From CAZBME01 sp964645835 (lineage in GTDB: Bacteria > Desulfobacterota > Syntrophia > Syntrophales > UBA8958): a stretch of DNA of 64,000 nt. The notes beneath the pieces were generated by a model. It did not search any database and was not told the origin of the DNA. It saw only the letters and a list, made by a program, of their open reading frames with translations. Every line of letters starts with the position of its first letter. Position 1 is the first letter of the stretch. A program made the position numbers and the translations under genes. Location of the stretch: NCBI GenBank assembly GCA_964645835.1, contig CAZYDG010000072.1, forward strand, positions 124,001 through 188,000, read 5' to 3'. This document shows positions 7,781 to 16,534 of this stretch, piece after piece.

Positions 7781-8989
7781 CTATGACTTGATTTTCTGAT
7801 GCAACATACGGGCAATCGATTCCCCAATGGCATAACATCCGGCCAATACCTCTCGATCCGGGACGTGTTTAACCCTGAGCACCTCTCCCACCGGCTCAAT
7901 CTTCATTGACTGCATGATCTCCATAATCTGCCCGGCCGCCTCGCCGCTCCACCCGTAGGAACCGAAGGCGGCCCCGATCAGGTTGGCCGGGCGCAACCCT
8001 TTCAGGTAAGTCAAGATATCGGCCATTCCCGGCAGCATCTGATTATTCAATGTCGCAGACCCCGCTACAAAGGCCCCCGCGTCAAGGATTTCGTAGACCA
8101 CATCGCTACGGTGAGAAGCGTCCATGGACATAACCTTTACTGTCACTCCTCCCGCCGTCATACCCTCACCGATGTGGCGGGCCATTAATTCTGTACTGTG
8201 CCACATTGTGCCATAAACAACCACGGCCTTGGCCGCAGGTTTCTGGGCCGCCCAACGGCCATAATTCTCGATGGCGCCCCCGATGTCCTTTCTCCAGACA
8301 GGGCCGTGATCGGGTGCCACCATCTTGATTGTCCATCCCGATGCCATGATCTTATCCGCCAATTTACCGATGAGATTCGCATAGGGCAGAAGTATATTGG
8401 CAAAGTATGTTGCCCCTTCATATTGGAGAACAGCGGGATCGATCTCATCGTCGAAACGCTCCGATGTCGCCAGGTGCATGCCGAAGGCATCCTGGGAAAA
8501 GAGGATATGATCCTCATGAAGGTATGAGATCATGCTGTCCGGCCAATGGAGCATTCGGGTCTCCATGAACGTGAGGTTCATATTGCCCAGGCTAATTGTC
8601 TGGCCGTCTTTGACCGGCGTGATCTCCGCACTGAAGTGGAAAAGCTCGCCTAGAGTCTTGGCGCCCATGGCCGAGGCGTAAACCTTTTCGGGTTTGACCA
8701 GATCGATTATCTCCCGCAAACATCCCGAATGATCCATCTCCGAATGGTTGGATACGATGATATCGATATCCGCCGGATTGACCACCGAGGCGATACGGGA
8801 CAAGAGTTCTTCTCTAAATGGGGCTTTTACCGTATCTATGAGCGTAATCTTCTCCGCCATGATCAAATAGGCGTTATAAGTGCTCCCCCGTTTTGTCATG
8901 TATCCGTGAAAGTCGCGAATCGTCCAGTCGATTGCGCCAACCCAGAAAACCTTGTCTGTCAGTCTAACCGCTTTATAAATCACTTCCAT
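7781..8989 (-). CDS. FprA-type flavodiiron protein
   Basis: This 402-residue cytoplasmic enzyme reduces O2 to water (and in some relatives NO) with electrons from rubredoxin. The N-terminal metallo-beta-lactamase-like di-iron domain shows SNHSEMDHSG (the H-x-E-x-D-H iron ligands), LHWPDSM, SQDAFGMH and APDHGPVW. The C-terminal flavodoxin domain begins near residue 255 (VVYGTMWHSTELMARHI), with AAFGSYGWSGEA for FMN binding. Length is standard for class A flavodiiron proteins. It leads the short operon with the hemopexin-repeat gene, and the rubredoxin and rubrerythrin genes lie just beyond. Confidence 0.95.
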   Translation of the reverse strand: MEVIYKAVRLTDKVFWVGAIDWTIRDFHGYMTKRGSTYNAYLIMAEKITLIDTVKAPFREELLSRIASVVNPADIDIIVSNHSEMDHSGCLREIIDLVKPEKVYASAMGAKTLGELFHFSAEITPVKDGQTISLGNMNLTFMETRMLHWPDSMISYLHEDHILFSQDAFGMHLATSERFDDEIDPAVLQYEGATYFANILLPYANLIGKLADKIMASGWTIKMVAPDHGPVWRKDIGGAIENYGRWAAQKPAAKAVVVYGTMWHSTELMARHIGEGMTAGGVTVKVMSMDASHRSDVVYEILDAGAFVAGSATLNNQMLPGMADILTYLKGLRPANLIGAAFGSYGWSGEAAGQIMEIMQSMKIEPVGEVLRVKHVPDREVLAGCYAIGESIARMLHQKIKS

Positions 8990-9159
8990 AGCCTGCTGAT
9001 GCCTCCACGGATATCAAAATTTAATAATGATGACCGCCGCTAGTTATGTTGATTATTACTACTTTTTCATTAGCATTCCACATACGGGATGTCAACCACG
9101 GAGCCTCTCCGTAATCCACCACCAAAATCCAAAAACTTTTATTTACATCTGACCAAGGG

Positions 9160-9375
9160 TAGCGGGGTATTGGTCTGGAGGCGAATAGGATTTTTCCCAA
9201 CTCGTATCAATGATGTCATCTGCGAGATGAAAGAAGGGAAAAATCCCCTTGGGCTTTCTCCGACTCTTAGATTAAATGTTTTACTTGACATTAGACACAG
9301 TTGCTGAACCGGAAGGCCAATGCCTCGCTACCCTCCACTCAATTCGGTTCTAATCCGGTGGTGGCTTTGGGCCAG
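9160..9375. repeat. Interspersed repeat, family B, copy 1
   Basis: This copy lies in the 404-nt gap between the flavodiiron and mtgA genes, where no coding sequence is visible. It contains GGTATTGGTCTGGAGGCGAA, GGATTTTTCCC, ATGTCATCTGC, then GGGAAAAATCC and GAACCGGAAGGCCAATGCC. The GGATTTTTCCC/GGGAAAAATCC pair is an inverted repeat. The same order of blocks recurs at 21545 and 41811, on the same strand. This copy carries about 50 extra bases between the second arm and the GAACCG block. Confidence 0.75.
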
Positions 9376-9393
9376 CCGCTTCCATAGAAGGTC

Positions 9394-10308
9394 TCACTGT
9401 CTCTCAGATTTTCCGCCCTTTTCTTCACCCCTGGAATCGGCTTTTTCACCTTCTTTCAGGGCATCTTTTTTCTCAACCGGCTTAGCAGCCGGCTGTTCAG
9501 CCTCCTTCTGCCATGTTTTAATTTGCTCTTCTAGCTTTTGGGTCACGTCGGGATTCGTTCCGGGAACAGCCATTTCATCAGCCTTCTCTTGCATCAGCTC
9601 TTCATATTCAGGGATAACGATGCCACGGCGGATCATGATTTGGTAGATTCTTTCCGCGCGGCCGTTTACATATTTGGAATCACCGACGGGGTTGAACTTC
9701 AGGGGATTGGGCAAAACAGCAGCCAGTTTTGCGCATTCGAGGGCTGTCAGCGCCGAGGCGGGCTTGCCGAAATAGCGATGGGCGGCAAGCTCGATCCCGA
9801 AGATGCCGTCACCCCATTCGGCCACATTGAGGTAGAGTTCGATGATCCGCTTCTTCGAAAGGTTTTGCTCGATTCTCCATGTCAGAATGGCTTCCTTGAT
9901 TTTTCTCACCGGATTTTTTGATGGGGATAAATAAAGATTCTTGGCCAACTGCTGACTAATTGTGCTGCCGCCTGCTTTGAAGGTCTTTTTCTTGATATCT
10001 TTTTCCAGGGCTTTTTGCATGGCCTGAAAATCAAAACCCTCGTGCTTCCAGAATTTGTCGTCTTCGGCAATGAGGACGGCCTTGATAGCATAGGGAGAAA
10101 TTTGAGGCAGATAAACCCATTTCTGCTGAATTTTTTTATTTTTGCCCTCTTCCTTCCACTGGGCTTCCCGATATTCCATGAAGGCCGTTTTTTTGGGATT
10201 GTTTCGCTTCAATTCAGAGACATCAGGAAAAACAAAATAATATGCGATATTGAGGACAAGCCCGACGGCAAGGACCGCCAAAGGGATAAATATAAATTTC
10301 TTCAACAT
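9394..10308 (-). CDS. mtgA: Monofunctional peptidoglycan glycosyltransferase
   Basis: This 304-residue protein polymerises lipid II into glycan strands at the inner membrane. One N-terminal helix (about residues 5-25) precedes a GT51 domain with the catalytic EDDKFWKHEGFD, GGSTISQQLAKNLYLSP, KIKEAILTWRIEQNLSKKRIIELYLN and AEWGDGIFGIE motifs. There is no transpeptidase domain. The C-terminal 70 residues are a Lys/Glu-rich disordered tail absent from the usual ~240-residue MtgA. The ATG at 10308 has AAGGAA upstream; an in-frame TTG seven codons earlier is less likely. Confidence 0.92.
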   Translation of the reverse strand: MLKKFIFIPLAVLAVGLVLNIAYYFVFPDVSELKRNNPKKTAFMEYREAQWKEEGKNKKIQQKWVYLPQISPYAIKAVLIAEDDKFWKHEGFDFQAMQKALEKDIKKKTFKAGGSTISQQLAKNLYLSPSKNPVRKIKEAILTWRIEQNLSKKRIIELYLNVAEWGDGIFGIELAAHRYFGKPASALTALECAKLAAVLPNPLKFNPVGDSKYVNGRAERIYQIMIRRGIVIPEYEELMQEKADEMAVPGTNPDVTQKLEEQIKTWQKEAEQPAAKPVEKKDALKEGEKADSRGEEKGGKSERQ

Positions 10309-10417
10309 TCCGTATAGTTCCTTTTTCAATTAAAAATATTTGATATGGAAACATATCCTATCTTCTGAAAATTTAAAAGCATTACGAATAATATCCACAC
10401 TACACATAAAAAAAATT

Positions 10418-10446
10418 TTGACAGACCTGTTTTTTTTTTGTAGAAG
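10418..10446 (+). promoter_or_regulatory. Possible sigma-70 promoter for the LysM-NlpC/P60 gene
   Basis: A perfect -35 box TTGACA (10418-10423) is followed after 17 nt, including a T-run, by TAGAAG (10441-10446), a weak -10. It lies about 100 nt upstream of the start codon in the divergent gap with mtgA. Confidence 0.4.
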
Positions 10447-10545
10447 GAACAGTCACTTTTTCTGTGTGCAGTGTGTCATCCATTTCCAAAATCTGTGCAC
10501 CGTTAATAAATGGGGCAACCCCCGAAAACAAATCAGGAGGTACTC

Positions 10546-11523
10546 ATGATGGAACGGCGGATTTTTCTGTGGATGGGACTGATAGTCCTGTTCTTTTCGC
10601 TGGGTCTCTGCGGACAAGGATTTGCAGAGATACAATACAAAGTTAAAAAAGGCGATACGCTGGCCAAAATTGCCAAGAAAAACGGCGTGTCTGTTCAGAG
10701 CCTTAAAGCGGCAAACGATCTCAGCGGCAATGCGCTTAAACTTAAGCAAACCCTGATCATTCCTAAAGAAGGCAAGAAATCTTCAGTAAAGAACGCCAAG
10801 GCATCCTCTGTAAAAGAAAACTGCTATGTAGTCAAAAAGGGCGATACGATTTACACGGTCGCAAAGAAAACCGGTATTTCCGTCGCTGAACTCAAGCGGA
10901 TCAATCATCTCCGCGCCGGTAAGATCAGAAAAGGACAGAAGTTGGCTTTGATAACGCCAATGCCGAAGAAGGAAACGGCAAAGACAGGCAAGGCCGATGA
11001 ATTTACCGATACCGACGACGATCCTGATGAACTTTCTGAAGAACTGCCGCCTGCAGCATTAACGGCGGATCTTAAAAAAGAAGTGGAAGGTTCGTCCGAT
11101 CTGCTTGGTACATGGAAAAGTCCAGATGAGCGATCCCTCTTTGTTAAAGTAGCCAAAGGTTTTCTGGGCGCGCCCTACCGGTTCGGCGGATCATCCGTCA
11201 GGGGGCTCGATTGCTCTGCCTTTGTCATGAAGATATATCAGCTGTTCGATATCAGTCTGCCAAGAACGGCTCACGAACAGGCCCACATGGGCATGCGCGT
11301 CAACCGGGGAGAACTGCAGGAAGGAGACCTGGTGTTCTTCAATACCCGCAGGGCCTTCGGCCATGTCGGCATATACATCGGGAACAACCAGTTTGTCCAT
11401 GCCTCCTCGGGTAAGCGTGAAAAACAAGTCAAGATAGACAGCCTGGACAAGCCTTATTATAACCAGCGATTCATCAAAGCCGTCCGCCTTAAGGATATCG
11501 AAAAAAGGGACGGCAACACCTAA
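10546..11523 (+). CDS. LysM-LysM-NlpC/P60 peptidoglycan endopeptidase
   Basis: This 325-residue secreted hydrolase has a signal peptide (residues 1-27, ending GQGFA). Two LysM peptidoglycan-binding domains follow (YKVKKGDTLAKIAKKNGVS near 30 and YVVKKGDTIYTVAKKTGIS near 95), then a Thr/Asp-rich linker and an NlpC/P60 domain. The catalytic Cys is in GLDCSAFVMK and the catalytic His in FGHVGIYIG. It should cut peptide stems in the wall. AGGAGG stands 5 nt before a double ATG (10546/10549). A family A repeat follows the stop, and an OmpA-like gene comes after that. Confidence 0.93.
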   Translation: MMERRIFLWMGLIVLFFSLGLCGQGFAEIQYKVKKGDTLAKIAKKNGVSVQSLKAANDLSGNALKLKQTLIIPKEGKKSSVKNAKASSVKENCYVVKKGDTIYTVAKKTGISVAELKRINHLRAGKIRKGQKLALITPMPKKETAKTGKADEFTDTDDDPDELSEELPPAALTADLKKEVEGSSDLLGTWKSPDERSLFVKVAKGFLGAPYRFGGSSVRGLDCSAFVMKIYQLFDISLPRTAHEQAHMGMRVNRGELQEGDLVFFNTRRAFGHVGIYIGNNQFVHASSGKREKQVKIDSLDKPYYNQRFIKAVRLKDIEKRDGNT

Positions 11524-11532
11524 CAGGTTGCC

Positions 11533-11672
11533 ATTCGATTTTGAGCAGTCTGATCAAAAATGTTCAGAAGCAAGGCACGCAAAAGTCGAGAGATGAGGCG
11601 TACATAGAAGTATGTTGAATGACGAAGCTTGCAGTGCAACCAGCAGATGGGCATTTTTCAACAGACTGTTAA
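11533..11672. repeat. Interspersed palindromic repeat, family A, copy 2
   Basis: The copy runs from CGATTTTGAGCAGTCTGATC to CATTTTTCAACAGACTGTTA. Internal blocks AGGCACGCAAAAGTCGAGAGATGAGGC and ACGAAGCTTGCAGTGCAACCAGCAGATGG (each quoted only as positions about 11571-11600 and 11622-11650) match the copy at 60944 closely. It is diverged at its left end. The element occupies almost all of the gap between the NlpC/P60 and OmpA-like genes. Confidence 0.8.
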
Positions 11673-11704
11673 GGCCATCAAATTCACATAGGGGGTTTAT
11701 TAAT

Positions 11705-12469
11705 ATGCGCAAGTCCTTACCGCTCTTTGCAGTCGTTATATTTGCCTGCCTGGCAATCAGCGGATGCTACACAAAAGGCGAATATATGCAAAAATCTGCA
11801 GAAGCGGATGCGAAGACACAGGAACTGGCTGCTTTGCAGCAAAAATACACCGAATTGACGGCAGAAAAAGCAAAGCTTACAAATCAGCGGGATGAGCTTG
11901 ATAAGCTCCTGAAGGTGGAATCGAACGCTATGTCCCGAGACATTATGGACCTCCGCAAGAAGAACGCCGAACTCCAGAAAGAGGTCGAGGCCCTGAGAGT
12001 GAAGGAAGTAATCATCCAGAAAGAAAGCAATACCTACCAGAACCTCGTGAAGGAAATGAAGGGCGAAATAGCCAATGGCCAGATCACGATTACGGAACTG
12101 AAGGGGAAACTGACCTTGGATGTGGTGGATAAGATACTGTTTGCATCCGGCGATGCCACTGTCAAGAAAGAAGGATTGGATGTTTTGAAGCGGGTCACCG
12201 ACATCCTGAAAACGGTAAAAGACAAGGCGATCCGCATTGAGGGCCACACGGACAACAAGCCGATTCACACGGCTAAATTTCCATCAAACTGGGAGTTGTC
12301 GGCGGCTCGGGCCATCAATGTAACTAAATACCTTCAGCAGCAAAACGTTGACCCCGCGATCCTGTCCGCCGTAGCTTACGGCGAATTCAAACCTGTTGCC
12401 GATAACGCAACCGTGGAAGGAAGAGCTAAAAACCGCCGTATTGCTATTGTCCTGGTACCAAAGGATTAG
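11705..12469 (+). CDS. OmpA-family peptidoglycan-binding lipoprotein with coiled coil
   Basis: This 254-residue protein has a lipoprotein signal peptide (ACLAISGC, lipobox Cys at residue 19). A long coiled coil follows (about 30-130, heptad-rich K/E/L/Q), then a C-terminal OmpA domain (about 140-250) with KILFASGDATVKKEGLDVL, IEGHTDNKPI and SNWELSAARAINV, the residues that bind diaminopimelate. It should tether the outer membrane to the wall. The in-frame TTG/ATG starts upstream come from the repeat; the ATG at 11705 has GGGGGT before it and gives a correct signal peptide. Confidence 0.92.
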   Translation: MRKSLPLFAVVIFACLAISGCYTKGEYMQKSAEADAKTQELAALQQKYTELTAEKAKLTNQRDELDKLLKVESNAMSRDIMDLRKKNAELQKEVEALRVKEVIIQKESNTYQNLVKEMKGEIANGQITITELKGKLTLDVVDKILFASGDATVKKEGLDVLKRVTDILKTVKDKAIRIEGHTDNKPIHTAKFPSNWELSAARAINVTKYLQQQNVDPAILSAVAYGEFKPVADNATVEGRAKNRRIAIVLVPKD

Positions 12470-12507
12470 CGCAAAAATATCGATATAAAAACAGAATTTA
12501 AAGTTTG

Positions 12508-12534
12508 GGGCACGGCTTGCCGTGCCCTTTTTAT
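12508..12534 (+). terminator. Rho-independent terminator after the OmpA-like gene
   Basis: A perfect 8-bp stem GGGCACGG/CCGTGCCC with loop CTTG is followed by TTTTTATT. It lies 38 nt after the OmpA-like stop and ends about 20 nt before the aconitase start, so aconitase must either have a promoter overlapping it or depend on read-through. Confidence 0.85.
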
Positions 12535-12552
12535 TATGATAAAAGGTGGAAC

Positions 12553-14481
12553 ATGGGTAAAACAATAACGGAAAAGATCATTGAAAATCATCTCATAACC
12601 GGCCGTGCCGCACCGGAAGAAGAAATCGGCATCCGCATCGACCAGACCCTGACCCAGGATGCGACGGGTACCATGGCCTATCTCCAGTTTGAAGCCATGA
12701 ACATCCCAAGAGTACGCACTGAACTTTCCGTCAGTTATATCGATCACAACACGACCCAATTAGGTTTTGAAAACGCCGACGATCACCGATATCTCCAGAG
12801 CGTTGCCCGCAAGTACGGGCTCTATCTTTCGAGACCAGGAAACGGCATATGTCATCAGGTCCACTTGGAACGGTTCGGCAAGCCCGGGAAAACGCTGATC
12901 GGTTCGGACAGCCACACACCGACTTGCGGCGCCCTCGCCATGATGGCCATGGGGGCCGGCGGTCTTGACGTGGCCATGGCCATGGCCGGAGAACCTTTCT
13001 ATCTCCGGTATCCGAAGATAATACGAATCAATCTTACGGGAAAGCTTTCGCCGTGGGTCAGCGCCAAGGATATCATTCTTCACGTCCTCAAGGTCTTTAC
13101 AACAAAGGGGAATGTCGGCGCCATTTTTGAATACGGCGGTCCCGGCATCGGCACCCTCACCGTCCCGGAACGGGCAACTATTACCAATATGGGGGCCGAA
13201 TGCGGTGTGACGACGTCCCTCTTCCCCAGCGATGAGATGACGCGGTGTTTTCTCAAGGCCCAGGAGAGAGAACAAGACTGGATCCCCCTGGAGGCCGACG
13301 ATGACGCCCGCTACGACCGGATCATAGACATCGATCTTTCTACCCTCATCCCCTTGGCTGCCATGCCCCATAGCCCGGATCACATCAGTCCGATAAACGT
13401 CATTGGTCCCATCGCCGTAAATCAGGTCTGCATCGGCAGTTGCACGAATTCATCCTACAAGGATCTGGTTACGGTAGCAAAGATATTGAAAGGCCGGGTG
13501 GTCCATCCGGATGTCAGTTTTATCATCGCCCCCGGTTCGAGACAGGTCCTGGAAAACATCGCCCAAGAGGGATACCTGGCCGATCTCATCGCCTCGGGGG
13601 CCAGAATCATGGAAAACGCCTGTGGATTCTGCATCGGTAACGGCCAGAGTCCTTCGTCGGGCGCCGTATCCCTGCGGACTTCGAACCGTAATTTCTATGG
13701 CCGTTCGGGGACGAAGGATGCGAACGTTTATTTGGTCAGCCCGGAAACGGCGGCGGCAGCTGTTCTTACGGGACACATGACAGACCCGCGTGACCTGCCT
13801 ATGCCTTATCCCAATGTCGCCATGCCCGGCCACTTTCTTATCGACGACCGGATGATCATTTCACCACCCGGTCCGGCAGAAGCGATCGATATTGACATCA
13901 TCCGAGGGCCAAACATCGGCGCGCCGCCCCAGAATGCCGCCCTTCCCGCGGCAATCCACGGGGAAGTCACCATCCATCTGGGTGACAAGATTACAACGGA
14001 CCATATCATTCCAGCAGGTGAGCGGATGAAATACCGTTCCAATATCGCCACTTATGCCCGGTACGTCTTCGAAGTTGTCGATGCCGGTTTTGCTGACCGG
14101 GCCATGGACGTCAAGGACCAGGGCCGGGCCAATGTTATTGTCGCCGGCTTGTCATACGGCCAGGGTTCGTCTCGGGAACATGCCGCAATCTGCCCCATGT
14201 ATCTCGGCGTCAAGGCTGTCATCGCCAAGTCCTTCGAAAGGATCCACGCGGCCAATCTGATCAACTTCGGAATCCTCCCTCTTGTCTTTAAAGATCAGAA
14301 CACCTATGACCGGATCCAACAGGGCGACCACATAGAAATTCCCGCCATTCGGGAGCGCATCGCCAGGGGAGAACATCTCGTTGTTCACAACAAAACCCAG
14401 GAAGATTCCTTTGAGGTCCAATGTGATCTCACGGTGAGACAACGGCAGATGATCCTGGCAGGCGGCGCCCTCAATCTATAA
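12553..14481 (+). CDS. Aconitate hydratase
   Basis: This 642-residue enzyme isomerises citrate and isocitrate. The three [4Fe-4S] ligands are visible in CIGSCTNSSYKD (two Cys) and NACGFCIGNG, and substrate-binding segments include SDSHTPTCGALAM and, in the C-terminal swivel domain, GLSYGQGSSREHA. It is the short (~640 aa) aconitase type common in anaerobes rather than the ~890-residue AcnA. The start at 12553 has AAAGGTGG upstream. It is followed after 36 nt by isocitrate dehydrogenase, forming a citrate-to-oxoglutarate (glutamate synthesis) unit. Confidence 0.95.
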   Translation: MGKTITEKIIENHLITGRAAPEEEIGIRIDQTLTQDATGTMAYLQFEAMNIPRVRTELSVSYIDHNTTQLGFENADDHRYLQSVARKYGLYLSRPGNGICHQVHLERFGKPGKTLIGSDSHTPTCGALAMMAMGAGGLDVAMAMAGEPFYLRYPKIIRINLTGKLSPWVSAKDIILHVLKVFTTKGNVGAIFEYGGPGIGTLTVPERATITNMGAECGVTTSLFPSDEMTRCFLKAQEREQDWIPLEADDDARYDRIIDIDLSTLIPLAAMPHSPDHISPINVIGPIAVNQVCIGSCTNSSYKDLVTVAKILKGRVVHPDVSFIIAPGSRQVLENIAQEGYLADLIASGARIMENACGFCIGNGQSPSSGAVSLRTSNRNFYGRSGTKDANVYLVSPETAAAAVLTGHMTDPRDLPMPYPNVAMPGHFLIDDRMIISPPGPAEAIDIDIIRGPNIGAPPQNAALPAAIHGEVTIHLGDKITTDHIIPAGERMKYRSNIATYARYVFEVVDAGFADRAMDVKDQGRANVIVAGLSYGQGSSREHAAICPMYLGVKAVIAKSFERIHAANLINFGILPLVFKDQNTYDRIQQGDHIEIPAIRERIARGEHLVVHNKTQEDSFEVQCDLTVRQRQMILAGGALNL

Positions 14482-14517
14482 TAAGAAGATTAAATGATAC
14501 TCATTAGGAGATAAACC

Positions 14518-15741
14518 ATGACGAAAGCGGCAAAAATCAAGGTGAAGACACCCCTTGTAGAGATGGACGGCGATGAAATGACGCGGGTCATGTGGCAGAT
14601 GATCCGGGAGAAAATGATCCTGCCCTATCTCGATATCGCTCTGGACTACTACGACCTCCATGTCAAACACCGGGACGAAACGGATGACCGGGTCACGATC
14701 GATGCGGCGGAGGCTAATAAAAAATACGGCGTCAGCGTCAAGTGCGCCACGATCACCCCCACGGAGGATCGCGTCCGGGAATACAAGCTCAAAAAGCAGT
14801 GGAAGAGCCCCAATGCCACGATCCGGGCGGCCCTGGACGGCACCGTGTTCCGGGCACCGATCCTCGCGAAGAACATCAGACCCTTTATCAAAACGTGGAA
14901 GAAGCCCATCGTTATAGGCCGCCACGCCTACGGCGATGTTTACAACAACGTGGAAATGCGCGTCCCCTGTGCTGGCCGGACGGAAATTGTCTTTACGCCT
15001 GCCGACGGCGGCACGCCCTTGCGCCAGACCATCCACGAATTGACCGGACCGGGCATCATCCAGGGGATGCACAATACCGACACCTCCATCGAGAGTTTCG
15101 CCAAGGCCTGTTTCACTTACGCCTATGACCGGAAAATCGACCTGTGGTTCAGCACGAAAGACACCATCTCCAAGACTTACGATGCCCATTTCCGGTGTCT
15201 GTTTGATGCCGAATATGAAAAAAACTGGAAGGCGGCATTCGCCGAGGCGGGAATAGAGTACTTTTTCACTCTCATCGATGACGCCGTCGCCCGCATTGTC
15301 CGCTCCGAAGGGGGAATGCTCTGGGCGCTCAAGAATTATGACGGCGACGTCATGTCCGATATGATCGCCTCCGCGGCAGGAAGCCTCGCCATGATGACCT
15401 CAGTTCTCGTATCTCCCCACGGCTTTTTTCAATACGAGGCGGCCCACGGGACGGTTCAGAAGCACTATTACAAACACCTGAAAGGAGAAGAGACGTCATC
15501 CAATTGCATGGCTCTCCTCTTCGCCTGGACAGGCGGTTTGCGCAAACGTGGCGAGTTGGACGGGACCCCCGATGTCATGGCCTTTGCGGACAAGCTGGAA
15601 GCAGCTGCCCTGGAAACAATCGAAAGCGGCATCATGACGGGGGATCTGCTTCTTATTGCCGATCCGGATCCGAATAACCGCAAGGTCAACACGGAAGGAT
15701 TTATCGACGCCATCGCAGGGAACCTGAAGAAGAAATTATGA
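14518..15741 (+). CDS. NADP-dependent isocitrate dehydrogenase, eukaryote-like type II
   Basis: This 407-residue homodimeric enzyme oxidises isocitrate to 2-oxoglutarate. It opens KVKTPLVEMDGDEMTRVMW and contains KSPNATIRAALDGTVFR and RHAYGDVYNNVEM, which belong to the animal/fungal-like type II subfamily and not to E. coli Icd. The cofactor region reads HGTVQKHYYKH, where the eukaryotic NADP enzymes have HGTVTRHY; a basic residue remains at the NADP-phosphate position. TTAGGAGA stands before the ATG. It follows aconitase and is 10 nt before the cyclase-family gene. Confidence 0.95.
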   Translation: MTKAAKIKVKTPLVEMDGDEMTRVMWQMIREKMILPYLDIALDYYDLHVKHRDETDDRVTIDAAEANKKYGVSVKCATITPTEDRVREYKLKKQWKSPNATIRAALDGTVFRAPILAKNIRPFIKTWKKPIVIGRHAYGDVYNNVEMRVPCAGRTEIVFTPADGGTPLRQTIHELTGPGIIQGMHNTDTSIESFAKACFTYAYDRKIDLWFSTKDTISKTYDAHFRCLFDAEYEKNWKAAFAEAGIEYFFTLIDDAVARIVRSEGGMLWALKNYDGDVMSDMIASAAGSLAMMTSVLVSPHGFFQYEAAHGTVQKHYYKHLKGEETSSNCMALLFAWTGGLRKRGELDGTPDVMAFADKLEAAALETIESGIMTGDLLLIADPDPNNRKVNTEGFIDAIAGNLKKKL

Positions 15742-15751
15742 GGACATGGTG

Positions 15752-16534
15752 ATGAAGGCAAGACAAATCATCGACCTGAGCATTACCCTGGAAGGCGGAC
15801 TGCCGTCCGACCCGCCCGCCATGATTCCAAATGTCGGCTATATCGATCATGGCATGGGTGTCGATCAGATGATGGCCTTCTTTCCGGGGATGAGGAAAGA
15901 GCAACTCCCTGACGGTCTCGGATGGGCTATTGAAACCGTGAGTCTGACCACGCACAGCGGGACCCATCTCGACGCCCCCTATCACTACCATCCCACCCAA
16001 GACGGTGGAAAAACATCTCTCACCATCGATGAGATCCCCTTAGCTTGGTGCATGAGTGACGGTGTCCTCCTCGATTTCCGCCACAAGGCCGATGGCGAGG
16101 CCATCACGGCATTGGACGTGGAAAAGGAGCTTCAGCGCATCGGCTATACCCTCAAGCCTCTTGATATAGTACTGGTTCAGACCGGCGCCGACTCGGCCTG
16201 GGGAACTCGGCAATATCTCAGTAAAGGCGGCGGCATGACACGGGAAAGCACCCTCTACCTGACGGAGCGGGGGGTTCGCGTCGCAGGCATCGATGCCTGG
16301 AGCTGGGACCGGCCACTGCCCTATCTCAACCAGGACTTCATGGAAAACGGGGACCCCAAGGTAATCTGGGAGGCTCATTTCGCCGGCATAGACATCGGCT
16401 ACTGCCATATGGAAAAGATGGCGAATCTCTCCGCCATCGGCCGCCCTTTCGGTTTCACGGTCTGCTGCTTTCCCGTAAAGATCAAAAGGGCCTCGGCGGG
16501 TTGGTGCCGGCCTGTCGCCATTATTGAACAGTGA
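15752..16534 (+). CDS. Cyclase-family metal-dependent hydrolase (kynurenine-formamidase fold)
   Basis: This 260-residue protein belongs to the cyclase/KynB-like family, whose members hydrolyse cyclic or formamide bonds with a bound divalent metal. The motif HSGTHLDAPYHYHP supplies the H-x-G-T-H-x-D-x-P-x-H metal ligands. A GAGG Shine-Dalgarno overlapping the idh stop fits the ATG at 15752 (8 nt away) better than the ATG at 15746 (2 nt). The real substrate is unknown; similar proteins act on isatin, arylformamides or cyclohexadienyl-type substrates. The stop TGA overlaps the rlmN ATG (TGATG). Confidence 0.85.
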   Translation: MKARQIIDLSITLEGGLPSDPPAMIPNVGYIDHGMGVDQMMAFFPGMRKEQLPDGLGWAIETVSLTTHSGTHLDAPYHYHPTQDGGKTSLTIDEIPLAWCMSDGVLLDFRHKADGEAITALDVEKELQRIGYTLKPLDIVLVQTGADSAWGTRQYLSKGGGMTRESTLYLTERGVRVAGIDAWSWDRPLPYLNQDFMENGDPKVIWEAHFAGIDIGYCHMEKMANLSAIGRPFGFTVCCFPVKIKRASAGWCRPVAIIEQ

